From positions 1 through 23,974 of the forward strand of contig CALATK010000284.1 of the NCBI GenBank assembly GCA_937891805.1: a DNA stretch of 23,974 nt, given 5' to 3'. Shown piece by piece: positions 5,965 to 14,037 of the stretch. The notes beneath the pieces are model-generated. The model ran no database searches. It had not been told where the DNA came from and saw only the letters and a program-made list of their open reading frames with translations. A program made the position numbers and the translations under genes. Every line of letters begins with the position of its first letter. Positions within the stretch are counted from its first letter, which is position 1. Origin of the DNA: an uncultured Fibrobacter sp. GTDB lineage: Bacteria > Fibrobacterota > Fibrobacteria > Fibrobacterales > Fibrobacteraceae.

Positions 5965-6594
5965 ATGGAAAACGTGACGGTCTTTAATCATCCTTTAATC
6001 CAGCACAAGATTTCGTTGTTGCGCGACAAGAATACGGATACAAATGAATTCCGTCGCCTGGTCGAAGAGATTGCCATGCTTGAGGGTTTCGAGGCTTTGT
6101 CGGACCTTCCGCTAGAGGACAGGGAGGTCGAAACCCCGATAGAAAAATGCACTACGCCAGTGCTGGCCGGACGCAAGCTCGTGCTGGCTCCCATCTTGCG
6201 TGCTGGACTTGGCATGGTGCCTGGCATGCTTGCGCTGGTGCCGTCTGCCAAGGTAGGGCATATCGGGCTTTTTCGCAATGAGGCAACTCACGAACCCGTG
6301 GAATACTACTGCAAATTGCCAGCCGCCATAGACCAGCGAGTCATTGTGGTGGTAGACCCGATGCTTGCCACGGGCGGCTCCGCTGTCGATGCTATCAGCA
6401 TGATCAAAAAACGTGGCGGCAAGAAAATCAAGTTTGTGTGTATTATTGCTGCTCCCGATGGCCTCAAAAAACTGCACGAGGTGCACCCCGATGTACAGAT
6501 TTACGTGGGGCACCTGGACCGTTGCCTGAACGAAGACGCCTACATTTGCCCGGGTCTTGGCGACGCCGGCGACAGGGTATTCGGAACAAAATAA
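5965..6594 (+). CDS. upp: Uracil phosphoribosyltransferase
   Basis: Upp converts uracil and PRPP to UMP in pyrimidine salvage. The protein has 209 residues, the usual family length, starting at [19 protein letters not shown] (residue 2 on). It has the PRPP-binding loop [13 protein letters not shown] (128-140), the [11 protein letters not shown] segment (74-84) and the C-terminal uracil-binding [12 protein letters not shown] stretch (193-204). The ATG at 5965 is chosen over an in-frame start 31 codons upstream. It has AGAGGA 7 bp before it, it matches the family N-terminus, and the upstream codons overlap the terminator at 5863-5890. It stands alone between terminators. No uracil permease is visible nearby. 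Confidence 0.95.
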   Translation: MENVTVFNHPLIQHKISLLRDKNTDTNEFRRLVEEIAMLEGFEALSDLPLEDREVETPIEKCTTPVLAGRKLVLAPILRAGLGMVPGMLALVPSAKVGHIGLFRNEATHEPVEYYCKLPAAIDQRVIVVVDPMLATGGSAVDAISMIKKRGGKKIKFVCIIAAPDGLKKLHEVHPDVQIYVGHLDRCLNEDAYICPGLGDAGDRVFGTK

Positions 6595-6595
6595 C

Positions 6596-6617
6596 AACAG
6601 GTAAATCTGTTTTTTTT
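6596..6617 (+). terminator. Short terminator after upp
   Basis: AACAG (6596-6600) pairs with CTGTT (6607-6611) around GTAAAT and is followed by a T-run to 6617. It reaches the stop codon of the convergent gene (6616-6618). Confidence 0.6.
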
Positions 6618-8778
6618 ACTGCATGGTGCCTTTTTCGAGGCTTCGGACAGGAATAAAGCTGGTGCTGCCGTCGGCAGATATGATCATGGCCACGCCGGAC
6701 ATGTAGTTGAGCCACCTTCTCTTTTCGTAGTAGCGCACGTTGGCGCGACCGTCCGTCACGTAGGCCAGCAGGGGCACCAGCAGGTAGTCGTGGGTACACA
6801 TGATGTTTATGCGTTTCATGGTGCCCATGTTACCCTTGATTTCGCTGATGAGTTGTTCACTACGGCTCTTGAGGTCGTAGAAGGCATCGGAGTAGGAGCC
6901 TGCGAATGCGTACTTGGAATACACCGCCCAGCCGCCGCCATCGGCGGACTTGGAGTATTCCTCCACCTTGTCGGAATTTTTCACGTACCAGCCGCCATCC
7001 AGAGTGGCGAGCTCCACCAGGTTGTAGTTGGTTTGGCCCTTGCCCTGGGCGATGTTGTCGCAGGTTTCCTGGGTGCGGGTGTAGCCGGAATGGGCAAAGT
7101 AGAAGTCCTCGGTGCCGCCTGCCGCCTTGAACCGTCCGCCCAGTTCCTGGGCGTACTTGACGCCGTTTTCGGTAAGGTGCCCGCTCTTGCCTGTGCTGTT
7201 GGTACGTTCGCTGTGGCGGATGATGAACACCGCCTTGTCTGTTGGTTTTAGGCTTTTGAAGACTTCCACGATGTCGGTAAATCCGTCGGCTTCGTCTTTG
7301 GTGGCGACGCGCCACTTGCCGCCATCGTAGATGTAAGAGATTTCGTGGTTTACGCGGCCTTCGCGGATTTCCTTGTCGTAGGCGCCGGGGCCAAAACCTG
7401 CGGTGTCCTTTTCTAGGGCACTTGCCGTGCGCCAGCGGTTTTGGGTAGCGTCGCAAACAAAGCGTACTCTCGAATGGTCCGCATGTTCGTAATCGTTTGC
7501 GAAATACACGCTTTGTCCCTGGTTTACGAAGGTGAGCTTGCCTGCGTTCAAACTGTTGCAGGGACCAAAGCCGTAGACCATGGGGAAAAAGTTCTGGATG
7601 TATTTTTCAAAGTTTGGTACGGGTCCATGGTTCCAAGAAGCGACATTGTTGCGGATTTGACTGTATTTGTTGGTGGAGTCGACTCCGACAATCCAGTCTG
7701 CTATTTTTATTTTCCAGTTGGGGTCGTTCCAGACGCCGTCGCCCTTGAGGTCTTCGGCAAGGTTGTTGGCGAGGTTCATCATCTCGCCTTCGTCGCGGCC
7801 GCCCTGGAGCATGGCCGAAATGGCCAGTAGGGCGGCACTGTAGTCGCTATCTTCGAATATGCTTATTTCTTCGGCAGATGTGTTTTCGAGCTTAACGTCG
7901 TTGATTCCGAAAGCCTCGAGAACTTCACGTCTTGCTTGGGCCTTCGCCATATTGATGTCGATGTGGTTCATCAGCAGCTGGTCCACCCGCGGGATTTCCA
8001 GGTGCGTGAGGATGTTCACGTTTGCCTTTGAGGGGTCGCAGGTCCTTGCGGCAAGGGTTACAGGGCTTGCAGAGGTGCCTCCGTTCAGTTCGTTTTTGTA
8101 ATAGCCGGTCACCTTGATTTTTACGCAATTGGAATCGGCATGCACATTGCCAAGGTTAAATTGCCCGTTGTTGGAAACGATACAGCCCTCTGCAATCTGA
8201 CGCATTTCGTGCCCGAAAAAGGAATCTACTTCTTGAACCGTGATGCCGGCGCCCGGAACAAAGGGGCCTTTTTGCGCGAACCCTGCTATGGGAGAATCGA
8301 AACCGGAAGGCGTTATGGGCATTTGGTTGTTGTAGTTCTGGTCCCAGGGGTTTCCGTAATTCTGCGATTGAGCGGAGTTAGGTTCGTTGCTTGCCGATGA
8401 GGTGTTTTTGACAGGGAAAATCTTATCCACGGCCTGTAAAAGCCCGTCATTGCAGGTGATACTGAAACTGGCACTATCTGCGGCACTATGCCATTCACCG
8501 TTTACGCAGAAATAGGGGAGTGTCTCGTCGCTTACAAAAAAGAAGTGACCCTTGCGCTCTTCGTTACAGTCCGGCAGGTCGCTGGCGTCTTCTACCGTCA
8601 AGGAATCAAAAATGGAGGGCTTTTTTTCGTCTAGGTCGGGTATTTTCGAATCGGACGATATAACCTCGCTGTTCTCGTTCCCCTCATTTTCTTCGGCACT
8701 GCTCCCGCTAGAGGAACAGCCCGCGAAAAAAAGGGCGAGGGCAAAAATTGCCTTTATTGTGAGCCAGCCGGATTTCAT
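6616..8778 (-). CDS. Large lipoprotein with C-terminal histidine-phosphatase domain
   Basis: This 720-residue protein has a lipoprotein signal (lipobox FAGC, Cys21). An acidic/Ser-rich spacer and a Cys-containing segment (about 70-110) with the CxxGxW pattern common in Fibrobacter surface proteins follow. Next come a probable beta domain starting near PIAGFAQKGPF (163-173) and a helical region (about 255-400). A second CNSLNAGKLTF...W module (407-490) precedes the C-terminal histidine-phosphatase (PGAM superfamily) domain from about 514. Its catalytic RH is R521-H522 in FIIRHSER, the usual RHG glycine is Ser, and the second His is H663 in CTHD. It is probably surface-exposed. The substrate is unknown: sugar phosphates, phytate or phosphoproteins are all possible. 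It is convergent with upp and divergent from the barrel gene at 8902. Confidence 0.8.
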   Translation of the reverse strand: MKSGWLTIKAIFALALFFAGCSSSGSSAEENEGNENSEVISSDSKIPDLDEKKPSIFDSLTVEDASDLPDCNEERKGHFFFVSDETLPYFCVNGEWHSAADSASFSITCNDGLLQAVDKIFPVKNTSSASNEPNSAQSQNYGNPWDQNYNNQMPITPSGFDSPIAGFAQKGPFVPGAGITVQEVDSFFGHEMRQIAEGCIVSNNGQFNLGNVHADSNCVKIKVTGYYKNELNGGTSASPVTLAARTCDPSKANVNILTHLEIPRVDQLLMNHIDINMAKAQARREVLEAFGINDVKLENTSAEEISIFEDSDYSAALLAISAMLQGGRDEGEMMNLANNLAEDLKGDGVWNDPNWKIKIADWIVGVDSTNKYSQIRNNVASWNHGPVPNFEKYIQNFFPMVYGFGPCNSLNAGKLTFVNQGQSVYFANDYEHADHSRVRFVCDATQNRWRTASALEKDTAGFGPGAYDKEIREGRVNHEISYIYDGGKWRVATKDEADGFTDIVEVFKSLKPTDKAVFIIRHSERTNSTGKSGHLTENGVKYAQELGGRFKAAGGTEDFYFAHSGYTRTQETCDNIAQGKGQTNYNLVELATLDGGWYVKNSDKVEEYSKSADGGGWAVYSKYAFAGSYSDAFYDLKSRSEQLISEIKGNMGTMKRINIMCTHDYLLVPLLAYVTDGRANVRYYEKRRWLNYMSGVAMIISADGSTSFIPVRSLEKGTMQ

Positions 8779-8901
8779 TTGTTACAAAATACATAAAAAG
8801 CAGCATAATTCAAGACTATGGCGATACAAAAAAGAGTCCATTGGTCAGTGAACTTTTCTTTTTTTAAATTTTTAGCCGAAAGTGAATGAAAGGGTAAAGC
8901 T

Positions 8902-9867
8902 ATGAAAAAAATATTTACAGTCCTCTTGTCTGTGGCCGCCATGGCCCTTGCCGAGAATGTTCAGGTTCTTGAGCCCTCCGGTGCGGAATTTTCTACCGAC
9001 GCCCCCCAGGTGGTCATGTCTATCTTGCGTTCTGCCGTGGCCCAGACGGGCAACACCCCGGTGGAATCTTCGGCAGATATCCAGATTCGTACCACCCTCA
9101 GCACCATGGGCTCTTCCATCGTTGTTGTGGTGGAACAGCTCAAGGACGGAACGGTTGTCGGTTCCGGGCGCCAGAAGACGCCCACTGTCGATGACCTGGA
9201 CGTGGCTATCGATGATGCCGTAAAGGCGGCCCTTGCAAATCTTGATGCCGGCAGTGCCCCCGAGTCGGCGGCATACGCTCCGGAAGCGGGCTATCAGGAT
9301 GGTCCGGACGTGGTTTACGTGGTTCCTGTGGAACGCCAGAGCAGCGAAGACCCCAACGACAATTTTGCCCACAAGCGGCCCACCCGTAACTATGTGAGCT
9401 ACGGCCTTGGTATGGCCATGTGGCACAACTATGATTTTGAAAATGACGATTACGAAGTGGAAATGTCTTGGGAACAGGCTTTCGTATTCCATTATGCCCG
9501 TATTTTTGAAGTGGTACCCCATGCGGCCATCACCATCATCAACAACATGAACATTTCTTTCGGTTCTGAGTGGGAATGGCACGAAACCTTCTTGATTGGC
9601 GGCCGTTACTTTGTGAGCACTGGGAACATTACGCCTTACATTGGAATTGGTGGAGGTCTCGGTATCCAGACCGATGAGCATTATGAAGCAGCCGCCGAAG
9701 GATTTGCCATCGGCCTTGCCACCGGCGCTGAGCTTGGCATTATCTTTTTCCGCAATTCTGCAACCCAGTTGGAACTTGGCGTGGCTTGGGATGCCCTGTG
9801 GGATGGTTTTGAAAGCTTTGACCGTCGCTTCGGTGCAGGCAGTTTCTACGTAGCGATTAACTACTAG
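8902..9867 (+). CDS. Predicted outer-membrane beta-barrel protein
   Basis: This 321-residue protein has a cleavable signal peptide (MKKIFTVLLSVAAMALA). An N-terminal soluble domain at about 20-115 includes ADIQIRTTLSTMGSSIVVVVEQL, a pattern like periplasmic TolB-N/CsgG-type folds. A Pro/acidic linker follows. The C-terminal part (about 155-321) has alternating aromatic strands and glycines (YVSYGLGMAMW, NITPYIGIGGGLGI, FYVAINY), as in small outer-membrane barrels. It ends in an aromatic residue, as barrel proteins do. AAAGGG lies 7 bp before the ATG. The 123-bp gap to the divergent lipoprotein gene should hold both promoters. The precise role is unknown. Confidence 0.7.
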   Translation: MKKIFTVLLSVAAMALAENVQVLEPSGAEFSTDAPQVVMSILRSAVAQTGNTPVESSADIQIRTTLSTMGSSIVVVVEQLKDGTVVGSGRQKTPTVDDLDVAIDDAVKAALANLDAGSAPESAAYAPEAGYQDGPDVVYVVPVERQSSEDPNDNFAHKRPTRNYVSYGLGMAMWHNYDFENDDYEVEMSWEQAFVFHYARIFEVVPHAAITIINNMNISFGSEWEWHETFLIGGRYFVSTGNITPYIGIGGGLGIQTDEHYEAAAEGFAIGLATGAELGIIFFRNSATQLELGVAWDALWDGFESFDRRFGAGSFYVAINY

Positions 9868-9872
9868 TTTTA

Positions 9873-10032
9873 GGTCACCTCTAAAAATTCATTTTCAAAA
9901 ATTTGGCTGCAACACATCGCGCAGTTTCGTCACTCAAAGTGGTAAAGACCTCCAGTATTCACCACTTTTCGTTCCTGCCTGCGCTCGGTTTCGCTCAAAT
10001 TCTTTTTATCAAAGCAATTTTTAGAGGTGCCC
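9873..10032. mobile_element. Candidate 160-bp MITE
   Basis: The ends are inverted: GGTCACCTCTAAAAATT (from 9873) and its complement AATTTTTAGAGGTGCCC (to 10032), 16 of 17 matching. A TTTA lies on both sides (9869-9872 and 10033-10036), as a target duplication would. The inside has no coding sequence but holds a smaller inverted repeat (AAAGTGGT / ACCACTTT). CACCTCTAAAAA-type ends occur in DDE transposons of the IS5 kind (recalled, not checked). It sits 5 bp after the stop of the barrel gene. Confidence 0.55.
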
Positions 10033-10044
10033 TTTATTTATAAG

Positions 10045-10099
10045 TCTTGTTTCAAAATGTCATCACGGGATAAACCCGTGATGACATTTTGAAACAAGA
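10045..10099. repeat. 25-bp perfect hairpin (REP/terminator-like)
   Basis: The left arm 10045-10069 and right arm 10075-10099 are perfect complements of 25 bases around a 5-nt loop (ATAAA). The core reads TGTCATCACGGG/CCCGTGATGACA and carries the GTCATC signature of the other REP-like hairpins in the window. It lies between two genes that converge. Confidence 0.85.
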
Positions 10100-10130
10100 A
10101 AGTCCCACAGGTTACCTGTGGGACTTTTCT
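10099..10130. terminator. Bidirectional intrinsic terminator
   Basis: AAAGTCCCACAGG (10099-10111) pairs with CCTGTGGGACTTT (10115-10127) around TTA. A CTTTTCT tract follows on the plus strand and CTTTCTT on the minus strand. It can end the barrel genes at 9867 (plus) and 10149 (minus). Confidence 0.8.
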
Positions 10131-10148
10131 ATCAAGAAGAATTGAAAA

Positions 10149-11717
10149 CTAGAAGAAGATGAATGCGCCGAGGCTTGTCACGATGGCGTCTTTTTCAGCA
10201 AAGCCAGAGAACGGATTTGCCAGGAACTGCTTTGTGAAAGCGAGTTCCACTGCTGCTGGGCCGTAATCAAAGCGGGCGCCCAAGTTCACTGTTGTGCCAT
10301 TGGCGATGGTAGATATGTTCTTTGTCTTTTCACCGCCCAGTTCACGGTCGGAATATTCTGCGGCAGTCCAGGTGTATTTGGCACCGCCGAATGCCATGAA
10401 GTACTTGCTGAGCTGTACCTCGCCCAGGATATTGGGTTCAAAGACCAGTTGGGCATCTTGATGCCTGTCGCTAATACCTTCAATATTGTCGTAGTTGTAC
10501 ATGGGCAAGAAGGTGTTCAAGCCCAGATACACGTTGGCATTTTCAGAGCTGAGGACCGCAGCACCCAGGGTGAACATCGGGACAATTGAAACATTGGCCA
10601 GAGTGTCGGACAGGGTAGTTTTGGTGGTGACCAGGTAGTTTTTGCCGTCTTTCACCTGGAGTTCAGAGACGCTGGTCTTGTGCTTGTATTCGTTACGGAC
10701 GCCTTCAACTCCTAAGGTCCAGTAGTAGACATCGCCACTGTAGGAAACGCCCAAGTAGCCTTGTGCAGCCCATGCATCATCTTCGATTTCGGAGTTGGGC
10801 TGATCAAGGAAGTGGTTTCCATAAGGAGTTGCATAATGTCCGCTTAACAAGATGTCGAAGGAGCCGAGGTTCAAGGAGAAATTGGCGCCCACAACAGAGC
10901 CTGCGGTGGAGGACTTTTCAGTTTCATCAGTGCCGTCGGCGTGGTCGGTCCAGCGCCAGGCTTTACCCAGGGAATAATCCAAAGAAGCGCCGAACTTCTG
11001 GAAGGCGATACCTGCAGTTAGGAGACCCATGTCGGCTTCGTCGTTATTATCGAAGGAAAGGAAATAGGTCCAGCTGTCGCCAAAGGCAACGACGCCCTGT
11101 TGCTCAATGGGGTCGAAGTAGGCCAGCTTGGAACCGAACATGAAATGGGGAATGCCCACATTTCCGCCGATGGTGGAAGCCGCCGCCTCGTTGCCGACAG
11201 TGTTATAGGCGTTGCCGTGGAGGATATCGCCCAGCTTGTTTACAGGTGCCTTTGCGACCTTGGAGGTATCCGTAGCGACGGAGTCTGTAACGGCCTTTGC
11301 GCTATCGACTACGGCCACCTGTTCAGGAGCTGCCACCGCAGAGTCAGCAGGAGCGGCAGGAGCAGGCTCAGCTACTGTAGAGTCGGCGGCGGGTGCGGGT
11401 TCGGCTACGGCAACTGCAGAATCGGCAGGTGCCGGTGTCGCAGTGCTATCGGTGGCAACCTGGTCAGCAGCGGGTGCCGCGGTAGAGTCGGCCACTGTGG
11501 AGTCCGCTGCGGGAGCAGGTTCGGCTACGGCGACAGAATCGGTAGGAGCTGCCGCAGGTGCGGGCTCAGCTACGGGTGCGGTCGCAGGAGCAGGAGCGGG
11601 GGCCACTGCGGGTGCTGGTTGTGCTGCCGGTGCGGCTGTAGCGCTGGCTGGTGCATTTTGAGCCTGGACACTGGCTGCCAGGCCGAGAGCGATAAGCAAA
11701 AGGTGTTTCTTCTTCAT
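10149..11717 (-). CDS. Outer-membrane barrel protein with long Ala/Pro-rich repeat linker
   Basis: This 522-residue protein has a signal peptide (MKKKHLLLIALGLAASVQA). A linker of about 140 residues follows (about 20-160), made of imperfect repeats of AEPAPAADSTVA-like units. The linker has alanine, proline and acidic or Ser/Thr residues and no Cys. The C-terminal 350 residues have alternating amphipathic strands with aromatic girdles and end in GAFIFF, the aromatic terminus of a BAM substrate. Such Pro/Ala linkers can span the periplasm or reach peptidoglycan, so a porin-like or structural role is inferred. A short AGG lies about 8 bp before the ATG. The opposite strand has long open frames over the repeat because of its codon bias; these are not genes. 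Confidence 0.75.
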   Translation of the reverse strand: MKKKHLLLIALGLAASVQAQNAPASATAAPAAQPAPAVAPAPAPATAPVAEPAPAAAPTDSVAVAEPAPAADSTVADSTAAPAADQVATDSTATPAPADSAVAVAEPAPAADSTVAEPAPAAPADSAVAAPEQVAVVDSAKAVTDSVATDTSKVAKAPVNKLGDILHGNAYNTVGNEAAASTIGGNVGIPHFMFGSKLAYFDPIEQQGVVAFGDSWTYFLSFDNNDEADMGLLTAGIAFQKFGASLDYSLGKAWRWTDHADGTDETEKSSTAGSVVGANFSLNLGSFDILLSGHYATPYGNHFLDQPNSEIEDDAWAAQGYLGVSYSGDVYYWTLGVEGVRNEYKHKTSVSELQVKDGKNYLVTTKTTLSDTLANVSIVPMFTLGAAVLSSENANVYLGLNTFLPMYNYDNIEGISDRHQDAQLVFEPNILGEVQLSKYFMAFGGAKYTWTAAEYSDRELGGEKTKNISTIANGTTVNLGARFDYGPAAVELAFTKQFLANPFSGFAEKDAIVTSLGAFIFF

Positions 11718-11870
11718 AGTAACCTAAACATAGATAAATGGAGCGAAAAGCGGTTCAGAAAAGTGCAATTTTTTTGTAGACGCTTGTAAACAGAAAAGGT
11801 TTGGGCAGATTTATCTTTTTTAGGGAAAAAGTTTAATTTTATGTCCAAGAGCTCACAAATGGAGTAAAAT

Positions 11871-12950
11871 ATGAGGATTTTTCAGTTAATCGGCGCGATA
11901 TCCCTTGGTGCATTCCTGCTTTTGGGATGCGATGGCGAAAATATTACAGAAGTTAGTCAGAAAGAGACCGATATCTCGCTTGCTGAAAGGGTCGGGCCGG
12001 TAAGCCAGTATGGCGAGCTTTTGGCGGGTCAGGTAGATGGGATTGGGCGTATCTACGGCTCTTGTAATGGAATCGCGGCTGGCAAGGAAGTTCAAGTTCG
12101 TGGCATGAGCATGTTCTGGAGCGTTGCTGGTGTGGGTGCCGATTTCTACAACGAAGCGGCAATTGATGCCATGGTCAGGGATATGAAGATTGAAATCATC
12201 CGCCTGGCTATCGGAACCGAAGAAAACTGGGGTGTAGGTGGTTTCATGAAGGATCCCGATGCCCAGCGTGAGCTCATCAAAAATTCAGTGATGGCAGCTG
12301 TTAAGAACGATATCTATGTGATTATCGACTGGCATTCTCATACAGCGGTTGACCAGCTGGAAGCAGCCAAGCAGTTCTTTGGCGAGATGGCGGAAGCCTA
12401 TGGTGGATATAACAATGTCATTTTTGAAATATTCAACGAGCCCACCAAGCAGAGTTGGGATCAAGTTAGGGACTATGCGAACCAGATTGTAGACACAATC
12501 CGCGTTCATTCAGACAATCTTGTCCTTGTAGGTAACCCCAATTGGGATCAGCGGCCCGATATGGCCATAGGCCAGGAGGTAGAAGACCCCAAGCACAATG
12601 TGGCTTACACTTTCCACTACTATGCTATGACGCACGGTAATTGGGAAATGGGCAATGCCGACAAGGCTATGAATGCAGGGCTTTCAATTTTTGTAAGCGA
12701 ATGGGGTACGGGCACGGCTGATGGTAACGGAACACCTGGTGAAGCCAAGAACCAGAAATGGCAAGACTGGATGGATGCCAACAAGTTGTCTTCGGCCAAC
12801 TGGTCTGCGGGCAACAAGAACGAAGGCACGGCGGCATTTACCCCGAACTCAACTCCGGAGTCCATAGAATTTACTGTTTCTGGAGAAATGGTAAAGGGCT
12901 TCTTTGCCAAGAATCCAGATAGCTACACGGCTTGCAAAGCGAAGAAGTAA
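11871..12950 (+). CDS. GH5 endoglucanase (cellulase) lipoprotein
   Basis: This is a 359-residue glycoside hydrolase family 5 enzyme that should cut beta-1,4-glucan by a retaining mechanism. Motifs: GPVSQYGEL (42-50), GSCNG and QVRGMSMFW (75-83) near the first strand, RLAIG (111-115), IIDWHSH (151-157), the acid/base Glu190 in FNEP (188-191) and the nucleophile Glu277 in SEWG (276-279). These are all catalytic residues. The layout is that of subfamily GH5_2 (inference). The signal ends in a lipobox LLGC with Cys20, so it is cell-anchored, without a carbohydrate-binding module. GGAG lies 6 bp before the ATG. The stop abuts the stop of the convergent Cys-rich lipoprotein gene. Confidence 0.93.
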   Translation: MRIFQLIGAISLGAFLLLGCDGENITEVSQKETDISLAERVGPVSQYGELLAGQVDGIGRIYGSCNGIAAGKEVQVRGMSMFWSVAGVGADFYNEAAIDAMVRDMKIEIIRLAIGTEENWGVGGFMKDPDAQRELIKNSVMAAVKNDIYVIIDWHSHTAVDQLEAAKQFFGEMAEAYGGYNNVIFEIFNEPTKQSWDQVRDYANQIVDTIRVHSDNLVLVGNPNWDQRPDMAIGQEVEDPKHNVAYTFHYYAMTHGNWEMGNADKAMNAGLSIFVSEWGTGTADGNGTPGEAKNQKWQDWMDANKLSSANWSAGNKNEGTAAFTPNSTPESIEFTVSGEMVKGFFAKNPDSYTACKAKK

Positions 12951-13580
12951 TTAGTCGCAGTCCAGACAAGTCCACTCTACTACGCCGTCGCAGCCTTCCT
13001 TGTCGCCGGTAAGCCTTTCGCACGAATAGCTTTCGATATCGATAAGGAAACCGAGCTGGCCGGCATTTTTTGTGCAGCACCCGTCGCAATCACTGTCGGA
13101 ACACATATCGTAAACTACGGCATCTATGGTGCGCCCGTTTTGGCGCAGCCTGAATGTCTTGAGCTTGTACTTGTTCCAGTCTTTTTCGTGAATGGCGATG
13201 ATGTTGTGTTCGCTAACCCATTGTTCGGTCTGCTGGTCTTCGAGACCTGCGAACCATCCTGCCCAGGTACAACCGTTGTAATCTTCGCATTCCTCGCTGC
13301 CTGGCTCCGGCCAGGAGGTGTACCAGGTGAGGTTCGCCTTGTTCCATACGGTATCGCGTGCTGTTTCAGTATCGCTACTTGCGATCGATGCGCCAGAACT
13401 TGATTCTAGAACAGCGTTATTTTCGCTGCTGGTAGTGACCGTGCCGGAACTAGATTCCGGTGTTTCGCTGGAATTGCTGGAGCTGTCGTTGCCGCAAGCA
13501 ATAAATGCTGCCGCCAGGAGTACAAAAACAAAGGGAACCGCTGCAAGAATTTTGCTATACATAAATTTTTTCCCAAACAT
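12951..13580 (-). CDS. Cys-rich lipoprotein, possibly expansin/double-psi-barrel-like
   Basis: This 209-residue protein has a lipoprotein signal (lipobox FIAC, Cys29) and a Ser-rich linker (32-70). A compact domain at about 80-209 has ten cysteines (98, 104, 160, 165, 168, 169, 187, 197, 205, 208). NLTWYTSW, FRLRQNGRTIDAVVYDMC, GFLIDIESY and VVEWTC recall the order of conserved segments in barwin/expansin/RlpA double-psi barrels (V-Y-D-x-C, later W-x-C). That assignment is tentative. The start at 13580 is chosen because AAAGGAG lies 5 bp before it. An in-frame ATG ten codons upstream (13610) has a poor site. It is convergent with the GH5 cellulase with no gap, so a role at plant-wall surfaces is plausible. 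Confidence 0.75.
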   Translation of the reverse strand: MFGKKFMYSKILAAVPFVFVLLAAAFIACGNDSSSNSSETPESSSGTVTTSSENNAVLESSSGASIASSDTETARDTVWNKANLTWYTSWPEPGSEECEDYNGCTWAGWFAGLEDQQTEQWVSEHNIIAIHEKDWNKYKLKTFRLRQNGRTIDAVVYDMCSDSDCDGCCTKNAGQLGFLIDIESYSCERLTGDKEGCDGVVEWTCLDCD

Positions 13581-13685
13581 ATTCACTCCTTTCAACTCCT
13601 TTTTTGTCATTTATGAGGTGTATCGCAAAGTAAAAAAAACAGTCTTTGAAAAAAATAATTATAGTTGTTGCAGAGATAATTTGGT

Positions 13686-14015
13686 ATGAAACTGAAAGCA
13701 CTTATTTTTGCATTTGTGGCGGCATTTGCCATGGTCGGATGCGACAGTTCCACATCCAGCGATACAGAAATTCAGGAACTGCCCGATTCCAGCGCCAGCC
13801 AAAATACGCCTGCTTCAAGCACGAGCAAAGATGGTACCGACAAGACGAACAGCAGCGCAAGCGTTGCTGATGCCATAAAGGATTTGGATCCGAAAAATTT
13901 GACTCAGGAACAACTGGAAATGATTTCGAATTTTACGGGCCTCACGCCAGAAGAATTGAAACGGCTTGTAGAAGTTTTTGCTATTGCCGATGGGGCAAAT
14001 TCAAACATTGATTGA
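13686..14015 (+). CDS. Small Ser-rich lipoprotein
   Basis: This 109-residue protein has a lipoprotein signal (MKLKALIFAFVAAFAMVGC, Cys19). A Ser/Thr/Asp linker (20-60) and a short helical end follow (LDPKNLTQEQLEMISNFTGL, then TPEELKRLVEVF). The end looks like two or three short amphipathic helices. No function is recognised. The Shine-Dalgarno sequence is weak. The 105-bp gap to the divergent Cys-rich lipoprotein holds both promoters. The acyltransferase gene follows 22 bp later on the same strand. Confidence 0.7.
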   Translation: MKLKALIFAFVAAFAMVGCDSSTSSDTEIQELPDSSASQNTPASSTSKDGTDKTNSSASVADAIKDLDPKNLTQEQLEMISNFTGLTPEELKRLVEVFAIADGANSNID

Positions 14016-14037
14016 GTAATTGATGAAATAGCTGGCA

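Noticed and set aside
11100..11789. Long plus-strand frames rich in Gly/Cys/Arg or Ala opposite the barrel gene
   Set aside because: They mirror the codon bias of the Ala/Pro repeats on the minus strand, which has a signal peptide and barrel features.
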